A DNA stretch of 64,000 bases from Flavobacterium aquidurense (GCA_900107365.1 FNPS01000010.1:124001-188000); one strand, 5' to 3'. Shown: positions 26,120 to 34,897, counted from the stretch's first letter. Program-made: numbers and translations. Notes: a model not told the origin generated them from the letters alone.

Positions 26120-27676
26120 ATGTTAAAACTTGTCCAGAAATTTCTACAAATAAATAGATACTCAGAGATAAAAAATGAGTTTAAGGATTTGTTTCTTTCT
26201 CATCCAAATTATCCAAGTTTATTTGCGATAACAGATTCGTTAGATCTTTTATCAATAGAAAACGCAGCAATAAGAGTTCCGAAAGAGCAGATAGTAGATT
26301 TGCCAGCAAATTTTCTGGCATACTTTCAGAACGAACTTATATTGGTAGAAAAAGGCAAAAATGATGTTCGTGTTACAACATCAAAAAAGGGGACTTTTAA
26401 AATGGCTTACGAAAAATTCCTTTTAGATTGGAATGGAGTAATTGTGGCTATTGAACCAAATAATGTAATTGCAAGAGAGAATTTGAAAATAGAATATAAT
26501 TGGTTAAAATATTCTTTACCTCTTTTTCTTTTAGTTGGCTTATCATTTTTTTATAATACCTATAATTTGTTTAGTCTTGTTTTTTTAACAACTTCAATAT
26601 TAGGTTTTATTGTTAGCATATTTATTGTACAGGAAAAGTTAGGGTTTAAAAATGCAATGATTTCAAAATTTTGTAATCTGAGCTCAAATTCCTCTTGTAG
26701 TTCTGTAATTAATGCTAATGAAGGAACAGAAAGTAAACTATTTAATTTTTCAGATTTGCCTTTGATTTTTTTCGGTTCAAGTTTGATCGCAGTTTTAGTA
26801 AAACCTTTTGATTCGGCAATTTTCATTGGCTTTTTAAGCATGCTTGCTATTCCTGTTATAGTGTCATCTATTTGGATTCAAAAATTTGAGATTCAAAAAT
26901 GGTGTGTAATGTGTTTAGTTGTTTCGTTCTTAATTTTTACGCAAAGTGCTATTTGGTTTGCTTCAGATTTTTTTACACTAACTTTTACTTTTGAAAGCCT
27001 GTTTCCATTTTTATTTTCTTTGGTTCTTCTTGTTCCAATATGGCTTGTAACGAAACCAATAATAAAGGGAATTTTAAAAGTAGATAACTCGCTTAAAGAT
27101 CTGAAAAAATTCAAAAGAAATTATTCGTTGTTAAACTTCTTGTCTAAAAAAGTTCCAAATACAAGTGGATTTGATGACTTGAGAGGTTTGAATTTCGGAA
27201 ACAGAAATGCCGCAGTAAAACTTGCTGTAATTATCAGTCCAAGTTGCGGACATTGTAATACCACATTTCAGGAAGCATTTGATTTGGTTTTAAAATTCCC
27301 GGACAGAATATTTTTGAAAGTTTTATTTAATATCAATCCTGAAAATACCGACAATCCTTATAAAGCAGTTGTAGAAAGGCTTTTGACAATAAACAGATCA
27401 ACACCAGGAAAAACAGTTGAAGCTATTTCAGATTGGCATATTAAAAAAATGAACCTGAAAAAATGGCTTAAAAAATGGCATGTAGAATCTGTCAGCATGA
27501 TGATTAATCAGGAAATTAATAAACAATATGAGTGGTGTTCTAAAAACAATTTTAATTATACACCAGTTAAGATTGTAAATGACAAGTTATTTCCAAATGA
27601 ATACGAATTAAATGAATTAAAATATTTCCTAAACGATTATGTTGAAGAAATAGAAATTCTTGAAAAGATAGCTTAA
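26120..27676 (+). CDS. C39-like/VKOR/thioredoxin fusion oxidoreductase
   Basis: The protein is 518 residues from the ATG at 26120 (an upstream TTG at 26084 is less likely). Residues 1-115 resemble a C39 peptidase fold (SHPNYPSLFAITDSLDLLSIE, then LPANFLAYFQ) but lack a Cys at the catalytic position. This recalls non-catalytic C39-like substrate-binding domains. Residues about 130-310 form a vitamin K epoxide reductase membrane domain with loop Cys185 and Cys193 and active-site CVMC (262-265). Residues about 340-518 are thioredoxin-like with SCGHC (376-379). Together these give a complete disulfide-forming relay from substrate to quinone. It lies just upstream of Cys-rich precursor peptides, so I infer it oxidises them and may bind their leader. 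Confidence 0.85.
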   Translation: MLKLVQKFLQINRYSEIKNEFKDLFLSHPNYPSLFAITDSLDLLSIENAAIRVPKEQIVDLPANFLAYFQNELILVEKGKNDVRVTTSKKGTFKMAYEKFLLDWNGVIVAIEPNNVIARENLKIEYNWLKYSLPLFLLVGLSFFYNTYNLFSLVFLTTSILGFIVSIFIVQEKLGFKNAMISKFCNLSSNSSCSSVINANEGTESKLFNFSDLPLIFFGSSLIAVLVKPFDSAIFIGFLSMLAIPVIVSSIWIQKFEIQKWCVMCLVVSFLIFTQSAIWFASDFFTLTFTFESLFPFLFSLVLLVPIWLVTKPIIKGILKVDNSLKDLKKFKRNYSLLNFLSKKVPNTSGFDDLRGLNFGNRNAAVKLAVIISPSCGHCNTTFQEAFDLVLKFPDRIFLKVLFNINPENTDNPYKAVVERLLTINRSTPGKTVEAISDWHIKKMNLKKWLKKWHVESVSMMINQEINKQYEWCSKNNFNYTPVKIVNDKLFPNEYELNELKYFLNDYVEEIEILEKIA

Positions 27677-27764
27677 TGCCGCCAAAATGTGTTGCATACT
27701 GGTAGAAAAGAAGCGGTAAATGTCTTTTGAAGAATGAAATTGTAAGCCCTAAAATTGAACCTAT

Positions 27765-27941
27765 ATGTTAAAGAGTATTTTGAACCTTGAAGGATCTCAG
27801 GAATTAACGGTGAATGAGCAAAAAATGATCATAGCTAGTAATGTAAAAGAAACATCGTCACGATGCGAAGCCTGGAAGAATGAAGAAGATTGTACACCGT
27901 ACTTTCCGCTTGAAATTAGCTACGGCAATTATACAGATTAA
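27765..27941 (+). CDS. Precursor peptide A with GG site replaced by AS
   Basis: A 58-residue frame. The first 25 residues (MLKSILNLEGSQELTVNEQK, then MIIAS) align without gaps to peptide B (MLKKILNLENAQRISKNEQK, then TITGG), except that Gly-Gly becomes Ala-Ser. The remaining 33 residues have two Cys (RCEAW, DCTPYF). It lies 19 bp upstream of peptide B with no terminator between, so the two are co-transcribed. It is either processed at a non-standard site or no longer matured. Confidence 0.65.
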   Translation: MLKSILNLEGSQELTVNEQKMIIASNVKETSSRCEAWKNEEDCTPYFPLEISYGNYTD

Positions 27942-27960
27942 AAATTAAAACATAATTGAT

Positions 27961-28152
27961 ATGTTAAAGAAAATCTTAAACCTCGAAAATGCTCAGCGAA
28001 TTAGCAAAAATGAGCAAAAAACAATAACCGGAGGAATTCCTGATTGTTGGGTTTATGCAATCGAAGCGGGATGTGTTTTAGTAGCGGTTGGCGAGCCGTG
28101 CCCGATAGAAAAAACGCCAGGTATTTGCGATTCAAGTCGCCTTTGTTGTTGA
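27961..28152 (+). CDS. Precursor peptide B with GG leader and six-Cys core
   Basis: A 63-residue peptide. The 25-residue leader ends in SKNEQKTITGG, the double-glycine site used by C39 exporters. The 38-residue core starts IPDCWVYAIEAGC and ends SSRLCC, with six Cys in all, enough for three disulfides. It resembles bacteriocin-like or natural-product precursors of Bacteroidetes in the leader only; I do not recognise the core. The exporter is encoded downstream and the oxidase upstream. Confidence 0.8.
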   Translation: MLKKILNLENAQRISKNEQKTITGGIPDCWVYAIEAGCVLVAVGEPCPIEKTPGICDSSRLCC

Positions 28153-28332
28153 GTTTTTTTATTTTTTATAAGTAATTACAATATAAAGCCTTATCAGAAA
28201 TTTAGTCATGTTTTTTTTTGAATTTGTAGGCGCTCGATCGTGGAACATTGAGCAAATATCCCAACATTGATGATTGGTGTCGGGATTCTCAGGAAATTGG
28301 CCGCTGAGTTAATTTTATTTGGTTAGGGTTAA

Positions 28333-28386
28333 CCAGTGCCATGTCCTAGAGAAAATTGTATTGCTAAATTTTTATTTTTTAGATAG
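28333..28386 (+). pseudogene. Possible remnant of another Cys peptide gene
   Basis: In one frame a stop is followed by PVPCPRENCIAKFLFFR and a stop. The string PCPRENCI resembles the end of peptide C (PCRRENPNLCI), and an own terminator follows directly, as for the intact peptide genes. No leader or start is left in frame; two stops interrupt it at 28324-28332. The similarity is short and may be chance. Confidence 0.3.
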
Positions 28387-28388
28387 TT

Positions 28389-28421
28389 AACAGAGAGAAT
28401 TATGTTTTCTCTGTTTTTTTT
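28389..28421 (+). terminator. Intrinsic terminator between peptides B and C
   Basis: A stem aacagaga (28389-28396) / tctctgtt (28408-28415) followed by a T8 run. Confidence 0.7.
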
Positions 28422-28513
28422 AAACAAAATTAGTATTGTGTGAATTTTAGTAATAAAATATATACTAGAAGAATAAAACAGATTTAATTTTAATAACAAA
28501 CAAAAAACACATT

Positions 28514-28681
28514 ATGAAAAATTTAAAAAATTTGAACGGAGTTACGATCTTAAGTAAAAACGAACAAAAATCAATTAATGGAGGATGGGTTCCGCCACCG
28601 GGAGAATCTTGTCCAGTTGGAACTTGCCAATATTTTGAAAATGGACCTTGCAGAAGAGAGAATCCGAATCTTTGCATCTAA
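28514..28681 (+). CDS. Precursor peptide C with GG leader and four-Cys core
   Basis: A 55-residue peptide. The leader is MKNLKNLNGVTILSKNEQKS, then INGG. The 31-residue core WVPPPGESCPVGTCQYFENG goes on to CRRENPNLCI and has four Cys, enough for two disulfides, and is Pro/Gly-rich. The leader is of the Bacteroidetes GG type shared by all peptides here. It stands alone between two terminators, so it can be expressed at a different level from peptides A/B and the exporter. Confidence 0.78.
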   Translation: MKNLKNLNGVTILSKNEQKSINGGWVPPPGESCPVGTCQYFENGPCRRENPNLCI

Positions 28682-28746
28682 TATTTGATGTAAGCTTTTT
28701 TAAAGAGAGGCTTTAATAAAAATTTAAAATACAGAAATAAATAGCT

Positions 28747-28787
28747 AAAAAAGGCAGAGAGAAATTGTTTTCCCTCTGCCTTTTTTT
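28747..28787 (+). terminator. Strong intrinsic terminator before the exporter genes
   Basis: A perfect 13-bp stem 28747-28759 / 28774-28786 (core ggcagag/ctctgcc) ending in T7. It separates the peptide C transcript from the ABC exporter gene 46 nt further on. Confidence 0.88.
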
Positions 28788-28832
28788 AAGAATTTTTATA
28801 GTATATTGTTGAAAAATTAACAAAATAAGTAG

Positions 28833-31025
28833 TTGAAAAAATTCACAAATTACAAACAAGCCGATTATAAGGATTGTGGACCAACATGTTTAAAAATAAT
28901 AGCAAAACATTATGGTAAAACAATCAATATTCAGGAGTTGCGAAACATTAGCGAAACAACTCGTGAAGGAAGTAATTTGCTTTTTTTAAGTGATGCTGCA
29001 GAAAATATTGGTTTTAGGACTTTAGGTGTTAAACTAAACCCGGAAAGAATAAATGAGGCGCCATTGCCCTGCATTTTGCATTGGAATAAAAATCATTATG
29101 TAGTACTTTATAAAATAAAAAAAAATACTTATTATATCTCTGATCCGGCTTTTGGACTTATTGAATATAATAAAAAGGATTTTATTAAATTGTGGATAGG
29201 AAATAATGCAAACGAATCTACTCAGGAAGGAATAGCATTATTGATGGAGCCTACGCCAAAATTTTTTCAGTCTGAATTTGACAAGGAAGAGAATAACGGT
29301 TTAGGTTTTAAATTACTCTCACAATATGTTTTGCGTTATAAATCGTTCCTGATTCAATTAAGCATTGGTTTGTTTGCAAGTAGTTTGCTACAGTTAATTT
29401 TTCCGTTTTTAACCCAGAGTATTGTTGATGTTGGAATCCAGAATCAAAACATTCATTTTATTTATCTAATTCTCTTTGCACAATTATTTCTTTTTGCAGG
29501 AAGAACAGGTTTAGAGCTGATCCGAAGCTGGATATTGCTTCATCTTTCGACCCGAATAAATATATCGCTTATTTCAGATTTCTTTATCAAATTAATGAAT
29601 TTACCTATTTCGTTTTTCGATGTCCGCATGACTGGAGATATTATGCAACGTATCAACGATCATCGTCGAATCGAAAAAATCCTGACCACATCCTCTTTAA
29701 ATGTATTGTTTTCTGTGATTAATATGTTTGTAATGGGAGGTGTTCTGGCCTATTTTAATCTGAAGATATTTTTGGTTTTTTTTGCAGGTAGTTTACTTTA
29801 TTTCGGATGGATTACCTTATTCTTAAAACGAAGAGAAGTCTTAGATTACAAGCGTTTTGCTGAGGTTTCGCAGGAACAGAGCAAGGTCATGGAACTTATA
29901 AACGGCATGCAGGAAATTAAACTGCACAATGCCGAAAAACAAAAACGCTGGGGCTGGGAATACGTGCAGGCAAGGCTTTTTAGAGTTTCGATAAAAGGAT
30001 TGATTTTAGAACAAACCCAAACCATCGGGTCATCTGTAATTAATGAGCTTAAAAATATTTTCATCATATTTTTGTCTGCCAAATTGGTTATTGATGGTTC
30101 AATAACGCTCGGAATGATGTTGGCGATTAGCTCAATCGTAGGAAGTTTGAACGGGCCAATAACACAACTTATAGAATTTGTAAGAGAATTGCAGGATGCC
30201 AAAATATCTTTGGCACGACTGTCTGAAATTCATGAAAAAGAAGATGAGACACAACAGGAAGCGCATCAAAGTACTGAGGTACCGTATGATGAAGATATTG
30301 AAATAAAAAACCTTACTTATAGATATCTCGGCTCAGATATCCCGGTTTTGAATAATTTGAGTCTAACAATTCCGGCTAATAAAGTAACAGCAATAGTTGG
30401 TGTTAGCGGAAGCGGCAAAACAACACTAATGAAATTGCTGCTTAAATTCTATGAGCCGGAAAAAGGAGAAATTAATATCGGAAATGCGCAACTGAAAAAC
30501 ATTGCCCAGAAAGCCTGGCGATCCAATATTGGTGCTGTAATGCAGGAAGGATTTATTTTTAGCGATACAATTGCCAATAATATTGCTATTGGAGTAGATA
30601 AAATTGACAAGGAACGATTGGTTTATGCATCAGACGTGGCCAATATAAAAGAATATATCAGTGGTTTGCCATTGGGATATAATACCAAAATTGGAGCAGA
30701 AGGAACCGGCATGAGTACCGGACAAAAACAACGATTACTCATTGCAAGAGCTGTTTATAAAAACCCTGAAATATTATTTTTTGATGAAGCAACATCCGCT
30801 TTAGATGCCAATAATGAAAAAGCGATTATGCAAAAACTAGATGTGTTCTTTAAAAACAAAACCGTTATTGTAATTGCACATCGACTCAGTACAGTAATGA
30901 ATGCCGATCAGATTGTGGTTTTAGATAAAGGGAAAATTATAGAAATTGGAAATCATTCTGCTTTAGTAGAACAAAAAGGAAATTATTTTGAATTGGTTAG
31001 AAATCAATTGCAGTTAGGAAATTAA
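28833..31025 (+). CDS. C39 peptidase-containing ABC exporter (PCAT type)
   Basis: A 730-residue protein. The N-terminal C39 peptidase has catalytic Cys15 (DYKDCGPTCL), His88 (HWNKNHYVVL) and Asp104 (ISDPAFG). Five to six membrane helices span about 165-440, and the ATPase has Walker A GVSGSGKTT, signature STGQKQRL, Walker B ILFFDEATSALD and switch His in IAHRLS. It cleaves leaders after Gly-Gly and exports the core peptide. The start is TTG at 28833: an in-frame TAG stands immediately before it and no ATG precedes the catalytic Cys. It is followed 2 nt later by the HlyD gene. No TolC-like gene is nearby. Confidence 0.93.
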   Translation: MKKFTNYKQADYKDCGPTCLKIIAKHYGKTINIQELRNISETTREGSNLLFLSDAAENIGFRTLGVKLNPERINEAPLPCILHWNKNHYVVLYKIKKNTYYISDPAFGLIEYNKKDFIKLWIGNNANESTQEGIALLMEPTPKFFQSEFDKEENNGLGFKLLSQYVLRYKSFLIQLSIGLFASSLLQLIFPFLTQSIVDVGIQNQNIHFIYLILFAQLFLFAGRTGLELIRSWILLHLSTRINISLISDFFIKLMNLPISFFDVRMTGDIMQRINDHRRIEKILTTSSLNVLFSVINMFVMGGVLAYFNLKIFLVFFAGSLLYFGWITLFLKRREVLDYKRFAEVSQEQSKVMELINGMQEIKLHNAEKQKRWGWEYVQARLFRVSIKGLILEQTQTIGSSVINELKNIFIIFLSAKLVIDGSITLGMMLAISSIVGSLNGPITQLIEFVRELQDAKISLARLSEIHEKEDETQQEAHQSTEVPYDEDIEIKNLTYRYLGSDIPVLNNLSLTIPANKVTAIVGVSGSGKTTLMKLLLKFYEPEKGEINIGNAQLKNIAQKAWRSNIGAVMQEGFIFSDTIANNIAIGVDKIDKERLVYASDVANIKEYISGLPLGYNTKIGAEGTGMSTGQKQRLLIARAVYKNPEILFFDEATSALDANNEKAIMQKLDVFFKNKTVIVIAHRLSTVMNADQIVVLDKGKIIEIGNHSALVEQKGNYFELVRNQLQLGN

Positions 31026-31027
31026 TT

Positions 31028-32323
31028 ATGGCTGAAGACAATACTACATTTGAATTAAGAAGTGAAGAAGTCCAGGAGATTCTTACCAAAGTGCCACATT
31101 GGATGATTCGATGGGGAACTGTTTTGATATTTACTATTATTTTTATGCTCTTTTTTGTTTCGTGGTTTATAAAATACCCTGATGTTGTAAATACTGAAAT
31201 TGTTATTACAACCAATATTCCGCCAGAGAAAATTGTATCAAAATCATCGGGCAGAATTGAAGCTATTCTGGTAAAAAATAAAGCCCTGGTTTCAAAGAAT
31301 ACTACATTGGCAATCATTGAAAATACAGCCAATTATAAAGATGTTTTTTTGCTCAAAAGTATCGTTGATTCTTATAATATTAATGATGCTAAAAAGGTAT
31401 TTCCTTTCACGTTATTAAAGAACAAACAATTGGGAGAAATTGAAAGTGCCTTTGCAGTTTTTCAAAAGGATTACGAAGCAGAGCAACTCAATGAAAACTT
31501 GCAACCTTTTGAAGTCGAAAACAGAGCCCAAATTTCTGAAAAAATTCAAATTAAGGAAAGGTTGGATATTTTGCAACAGCAAAAAGTACTTAACGAGAGT
31601 GAGTTGCAATTACAAAAAAATGAAATTGCCCGTTTTGAAACATTATACAACAAAGGAATTATTTCTGCCCAGGAAATGGAAGCCAAAAAACTAGGGTATC
31701 TTCAGGCACAAAAGAGTTATAAGGGCTTATTAACGTCTATTTCTCAATTAAAATCCTCTTTGATTGATAATACAAAATTGAGTCAGAATTCGCAGATAAG
31801 CGGCACTAAAGAAGAAGTTAACCTCGGGAGAAATATGGCACAATCTTTCTATCAGCTTAAAAAAGTGATAAAAGATTGGGAACTGGCTTATACACTAAAA
31901 TCATCAATTAGTGGTGTAGTTACTTTTTTGCAGGTGTGGAATGAAAATCAGACGATAAATATTGGAGATAATGTCTTTTCGATTATTCCTGATGCAAAGA
32001 ATGGTTTTATCGGAAAAGTTAAAGCTCCGGCACTAAATTCAGGAAAAATAAAAGTAGGGCAAAAAGTCAATATTCGTTTGGCCAATTTTCCAGATAGAGA
32101 ATTTGGAGTGTTAAAAGGCCAAATTCAAAATATCTCTCTTGTTCCGGATAAAGATGGAAATCTGCTCCTGGATGTTGCGCTTCCAAACGGATTATTGACA
32201 TCCTACAACAAACAAATTGTATTTCAGCAGGAAATGAAAGGTAGCGCTGAAATCGTAACGGAAGATTTACGATTGATTGAAAGAATTTTGTATCAGTTCA
32301 AGAGTATTTTTGAACAAGTTTAA
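31028..32323 (+). CDS. HlyD-family periplasmic adaptor
   Basis: A 431-residue protein with an N-terminal cytoplasmic segment, one transmembrane helix at about 31-48, a lipoyl/barrel-sandwich half-motif (SSGRIEAILVKNKALVSKNTTL), a coiled-coil hairpin of about 150 residues rich in Q/E/K, and a C-terminal beta-barrel (VGQKVNIRLANFPDREFG). This is the adaptor that links an inner-membrane ABC exporter to an outer-membrane channel. Only 2 nt separate it from the exporter gene. Its stop is 2 nt from the stop of the convergent trmN6 gene, with no terminator visible. Confidence 0.9.
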   Translation: MAEDNTTFELRSEEVQEILTKVPHWMIRWGTVLIFTIIFMLFFVSWFIKYPDVVNTEIVITTNIPPEKIVSKSSGRIEAILVKNKALVSKNTTLAIIENTANYKDVFLLKSIVDSYNINDAKKVFPFTLLKNKQLGEIESAFAVFQKDYEAEQLNENLQPFEVENRAQISEKIQIKERLDILQQQKVLNESELQLQKNEIARFETLYNKGIISAQEMEAKKLGYLQAQKSYKGLLTSISQLKSSLIDNTKLSQNSQISGTKEEVNLGRNMAQSFYQLKKVIKDWELAYTLKSSISGVVTFLQVWNENQTINIGDNVFSIIPDAKNGFIGKVKAPALNSGKIKVGQKVNIRLANFPDREFGVLKGQIQNISLVPDKDGNLLLDVALPNGLLTSYNKQIVFQQEMKGSAEIVTEDLRLIERILYQFKSIFEQV

Positions 32324-32325
32324 AA

Positions 32326-33039
32326 TTACATCTTCAAATAAAAATCCTTCGTCAATTCTATATATTCAGCAGTATAAACGTGTCTGTCAATTTCGATAAT
32401 TAATTCGTCGATCTCAATGTCTGGAGTTTCATTTCGGCTGAAAGCCAACAAACTGCGTTTGATTTCAGATTTTGGAGTTCCTTTTACACGTGTAATTTTT
32501 GTTGGATACAATTCCGATTCTTTGGCCAAAGCGATGAATTTTTCTTCTTCTTTAAAAGGAATAATCAAGGCAAATATGCCGTTTTCAGAAAGCAATAAAT
32601 CTGCCGCTTCAACAAGTTCTTCAAAAGGCATTGCATCCTGAAAGCGAGCTAAATCACGCTGTTCGTTTTCAGTTTTATAATCTTCAGCATAAAAAGGTGG
32701 ATTCGAAATAATCAGGTCGTATTCGTCTTCGGGTTCTTCAATAAATTCATCTAAACCGGCATGAAAACAAAATAAGCGATCTCCCCAAGGTGAATTTTCA
32801 AAATTTTCGACTGCCTGTTCATACGCATCCTCGTCAATTTCCAGCGCATCAATTTGTTCTGCATGAGTTCGCTGAGCCAGCATTAAAGCTATAATTCCAG
32901 TTCCCGCACCAACATCTAAAACGCTAAACGGATTATGATTTACAGGAGCCCAGGCACCTAATAAAACACCATCGGTTCCTACTTTCATAGCGCAGCGATC
33001 TTGATTGATAGAAAATTGCTTAAAAGTAAATTTAGACAT
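32326..33039 (-). CDS. trmN6: tRNA1(Val) (adenine(37)-N6)-methyltransferase
   Basis: A 237-residue class I SAM methyltransferase. The SAM site is VLDVGAGTGIIALMLAQR and the N6-adenine catalytic motif is IISNPPFY. The family start FTFKQFSINQDRCAMKVGTD, giving GVLLGAW, is the TrmN6/YfiC signature. It modifies A37 of tRNA1(Val). It lies 67 bp after rimM on the same strand (translation genes together) and is tail to tail with the peptide exporter operon. Confidence 0.92.
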   Translation of the reverse strand: MSKFTFKQFSINQDRCAMKVGTDGVLLGAWAPVNHNPFSVLDVGAGTGIIALMLAQRTHAEQIDALEIDEDAYEQAVENFENSPWGDRLFCFHAGLDEFIEEPEDEYDLIISNPPFYAEDYKTENEQRDLARFQDAMPFEELVEAADLLLSENGIFALIIPFKEEEKFIALAKESELYPTKITRVKGTPKSEIKRSLLAFSRNETPDIEIDELIIEIDRHVYTAEYIELTKDFYLKM

Positions 33040-33106
33040 AGCTAAAGATTTAAATAAAATTTAAGTAGAGGAAGACTGAAAACTGTGACCGAAAACTGAA
33101 AACTTA

Positions 33107-33631
33107 TTACAAGTACATCTCAACCAACCCTTCCGGCAAGTTCATAATAACCTTTTTATTTTCACGATCAATTTTTACAAGGAAATGGTCGATCATCGGA
33201 ATTAACATTTCGATTTCGCCATTAAGAACTTCAAAAAGAGGTTGTGCAGTCGTATCGTTGACAGCAACTATTTTTCCAAAAACGCCTAAGCGCTGGTCTT
33301 CGATTTCAAAACCGATAACTTCATGGAAATAAAATTTGTTACCGGAAAGTTTTGGTAACATACTTAATGGAAGATAAATGGCATTTCCCATAATGGCATC
33401 TGCATCTTCTTCGGTATTCATATCTTCAAAACGAATTCTAAGAAAGTCGTTTTTGTGCAAAGAACTTTTTTCAATAAAAAAAGGAACCAGGTGTTTGTTG
33501 CATTCAACAAACACTGATTCCAGATTTTCGTATAACTCAGGTTCGTCCGTGTCTAAATAGGCCAGGACTTCACCTTTGAAACTAAATTTTTTAGCGATTT
33601 TACCTAAATAAAAACATTCTTCTTTACGCAT
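33107..33631 (-). CDS. rimM: Ribosome maturation factor RimM
   Basis: A 174-residue protein. The N-terminal RimM domain starts CFYLGKIAKKFSFKGEV and the C-terminal PRC-barrel has NKFYFHEVIGFEI and LIPMIDHFLVKID. RimM binds S19 and assists 30S head maturation. It is 15 nt downstream of rpsP, the usual rpsP-rimM order; trmD does not follow. Confidence 0.95.
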   Translation of the reverse strand: MRKEECFYLGKIAKKFSFKGEVLAYLDTDEPELYENLESVFVECNKHLVPFFIEKSSLHKNDFLRIRFEDMNTEEDADAIMGNAIYLPLSMLPKLSGNKFYFHEVIGFEIEDQRLGVFGKIVAVNDTTAQPLFEVLNGEIEMLIPMIDHFLVKIDRENKKVIMNLPEGLVEMYL

Positions 33632-33646
33632 TCTCGCTAGCTAAAA

Positions 33647-34219
33647 TTATGCTTCAGTTGTTTCGTTATTTTCTTCAGCAGCAGGAGCTTCTTCAGTAGC
33701 AGCTTCCGCTTCAACTTCAGCAACTTCTTCTTCAACCGCAGGAGTTGCAGCAGCGATAGCATCAGCTTCAGCCTGAGCCGCAGCAGCTAAACGTTTAGCG
33801 TTAACTTCTTGTTCTGCTTTAAAAGCTTTAGCTTTAGCATCAGCTTGCGCTTTTGTTAAACCGTCTTTTTTAGCATCAACTTTTCCAGCTTTAGCATCTA
33901 ACCAGGCAGCTAATTTAGCATCAGCTTGCTCTTGAGTTAAAGCACCTTTACGAATACCTCCATCAAGGTGGTGTTTCAATAAAGCACCTTTGTAAGAAAG
34001 AATTGCTCTTGCAGTATCAGTTGGTTGTGCACCATTGTGTAACCATTTTACAGCGCTATCAATGTTTAATTCGATAGTTGCAGGGTTTGTGTTTGGATTG
34101 TAAGTACCGATTTTCTCTAAGTATTTACCATCTCTTTTTGAGCGTGCATCTGCAGCTACAACCCAGTAAAAAGGTTTTTGTTTTTTACCGTGTCTTTGTA
34201 ATCTAATTTTTACTGACAT
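33647..34219 (-). CDS. rpsP: 30S ribosomal protein bS16 with long C-terminal tail
   Basis: A 190-residue protein. The first 85 residues are the S16 core (MSVKIRLQRHGKKQKPFYWV, DGKYLEKIGTYNP). The remaining 100 residues are an Ala/Lys/Glu-rich helical extension ending in a Glu-rich tail (VEEEVAEVEAEA). Most bacteria stop near 80-90 residues; extended S16 is usual in Bacteroidetes. It is the first gene of the rpsP-rimM operon. Confidence 0.96.
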   Translation of the reverse strand: MSVKIRLQRHGKKQKPFYWVVAADARSKRDGKYLEKIGTYNPNTNPATIELNIDSAVKWLHNGAQPTDTARAILSYKGALLKHHLDGGIRKGALTQEQADAKLAAWLDAKAGKVDAKKDGLTKAQADAKAKAFKAEQEVNAKRLAAAAQAEADAIAAATPAVEEEVAEVEAEAATEEAPAAEENNETTEA

Positions 34220-34414
34220 AATCTTATGATTAAATTTTGAGGTACTCGACCTCTGTTAATTAAGGGCGCAAAGATATAATTTTTTTATGAATTATGCGTT
34301 TCAAACAGTATTAAAAATATTTAAGATGAATTTTTGTCATTTTTCTAAGGTTTTAGATCCAAATTTTTAAATATTTATTTCAAATAAGGTACTTTTGCAC
34401 CAAATTCATTCGAT

Positions 34415-34897
34415 ATGAAAAAAATCTTTTATTTTTTATCACTTCTTTTTGTCGTTACATCTTGTACCGAAGACATAAAATTCAATAATCCGGCTTTTCA
34501 AACCTTAAAAGATAATGTTTTTTGGAAGGGTATTGGCTATAAAGCCTACTCTGTAACCAATGGGAATATGGTTGTTGAAGGTACTTTAGGGTACGAAAAA
34601 GTGATTTTGCAAATACCGTCTCCTATAGTATCAACATACACTTTAGGAATCGATAATATTACAAAGGCATCTTATTCAAATACTTTTCCAGGACAATTAG
34701 CAGAATTTAGTACTGGAGAAGACAAAGGAAATGGTCAGATTGTGGTTACGGAATTCAATACGGAAACAAATACAATTTCGGGCACATTTAGATTTAGTGC
34801 CATTAATAAAGATGAAACTAATACTGAAAATCCTAAAGTTACTTTTACAGAAGGTGTTTTCTATAAAGTTCCTGTTGCTCGTACTATTGAATATTAA
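34415..34897 (+). CDS. Small lipoprotein, DUF6252-like
   Basis: A 160-residue lipoprotein with signal and lipobox VVTSC (Cys17). The rest is beta-rich: FWKGIGYKAYSV, YTLGIDNITKASYSN, GNGQIVVTEFNTETNTISGTFRF. The last motif (integrated distance TxxxxxGTF) is typical of DUF6252-type lipoproteins of Flavobacteriia. Function unknown. It is divergent from rpsP; TACTTTTG at 34389-34396 fits a flavobacterial -7 box. Confidence 0.75.
   Translation: MKKIFYFLSLLFVVTSCTEDIKFNNPAFQTLKDNVFWKGIGYKAYSVTNGNMVVEGTLGYEKVILQIPSPIVSTYTLGIDNITKASYSNTFPGQLAEFSTGEDKGNGQIVVTEFNTETNTISGTFRFSAINKDETNTENPKVTFTEGVFYKVPVARTIEY

Larger units (their letters stand above)
28153..28513. other. 361-bp gap between peptides B and C
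   Basis: It contains a probable decayed peptide core (28333-28386), a terminator (28389-28421) and an AT-rich stretch that should carry the promoter for peptide C. No intact gene was seen on either strand. Confidence 0.6.

Noticed and set aside
28208..28270. 20-codon frame MFFFEFVGARSWNIEQISQH as another precursor peptide
   Set aside because: The partial NIEQI match to the leader is too weak, there is no Gly-Gly, and the stop comes before any core.
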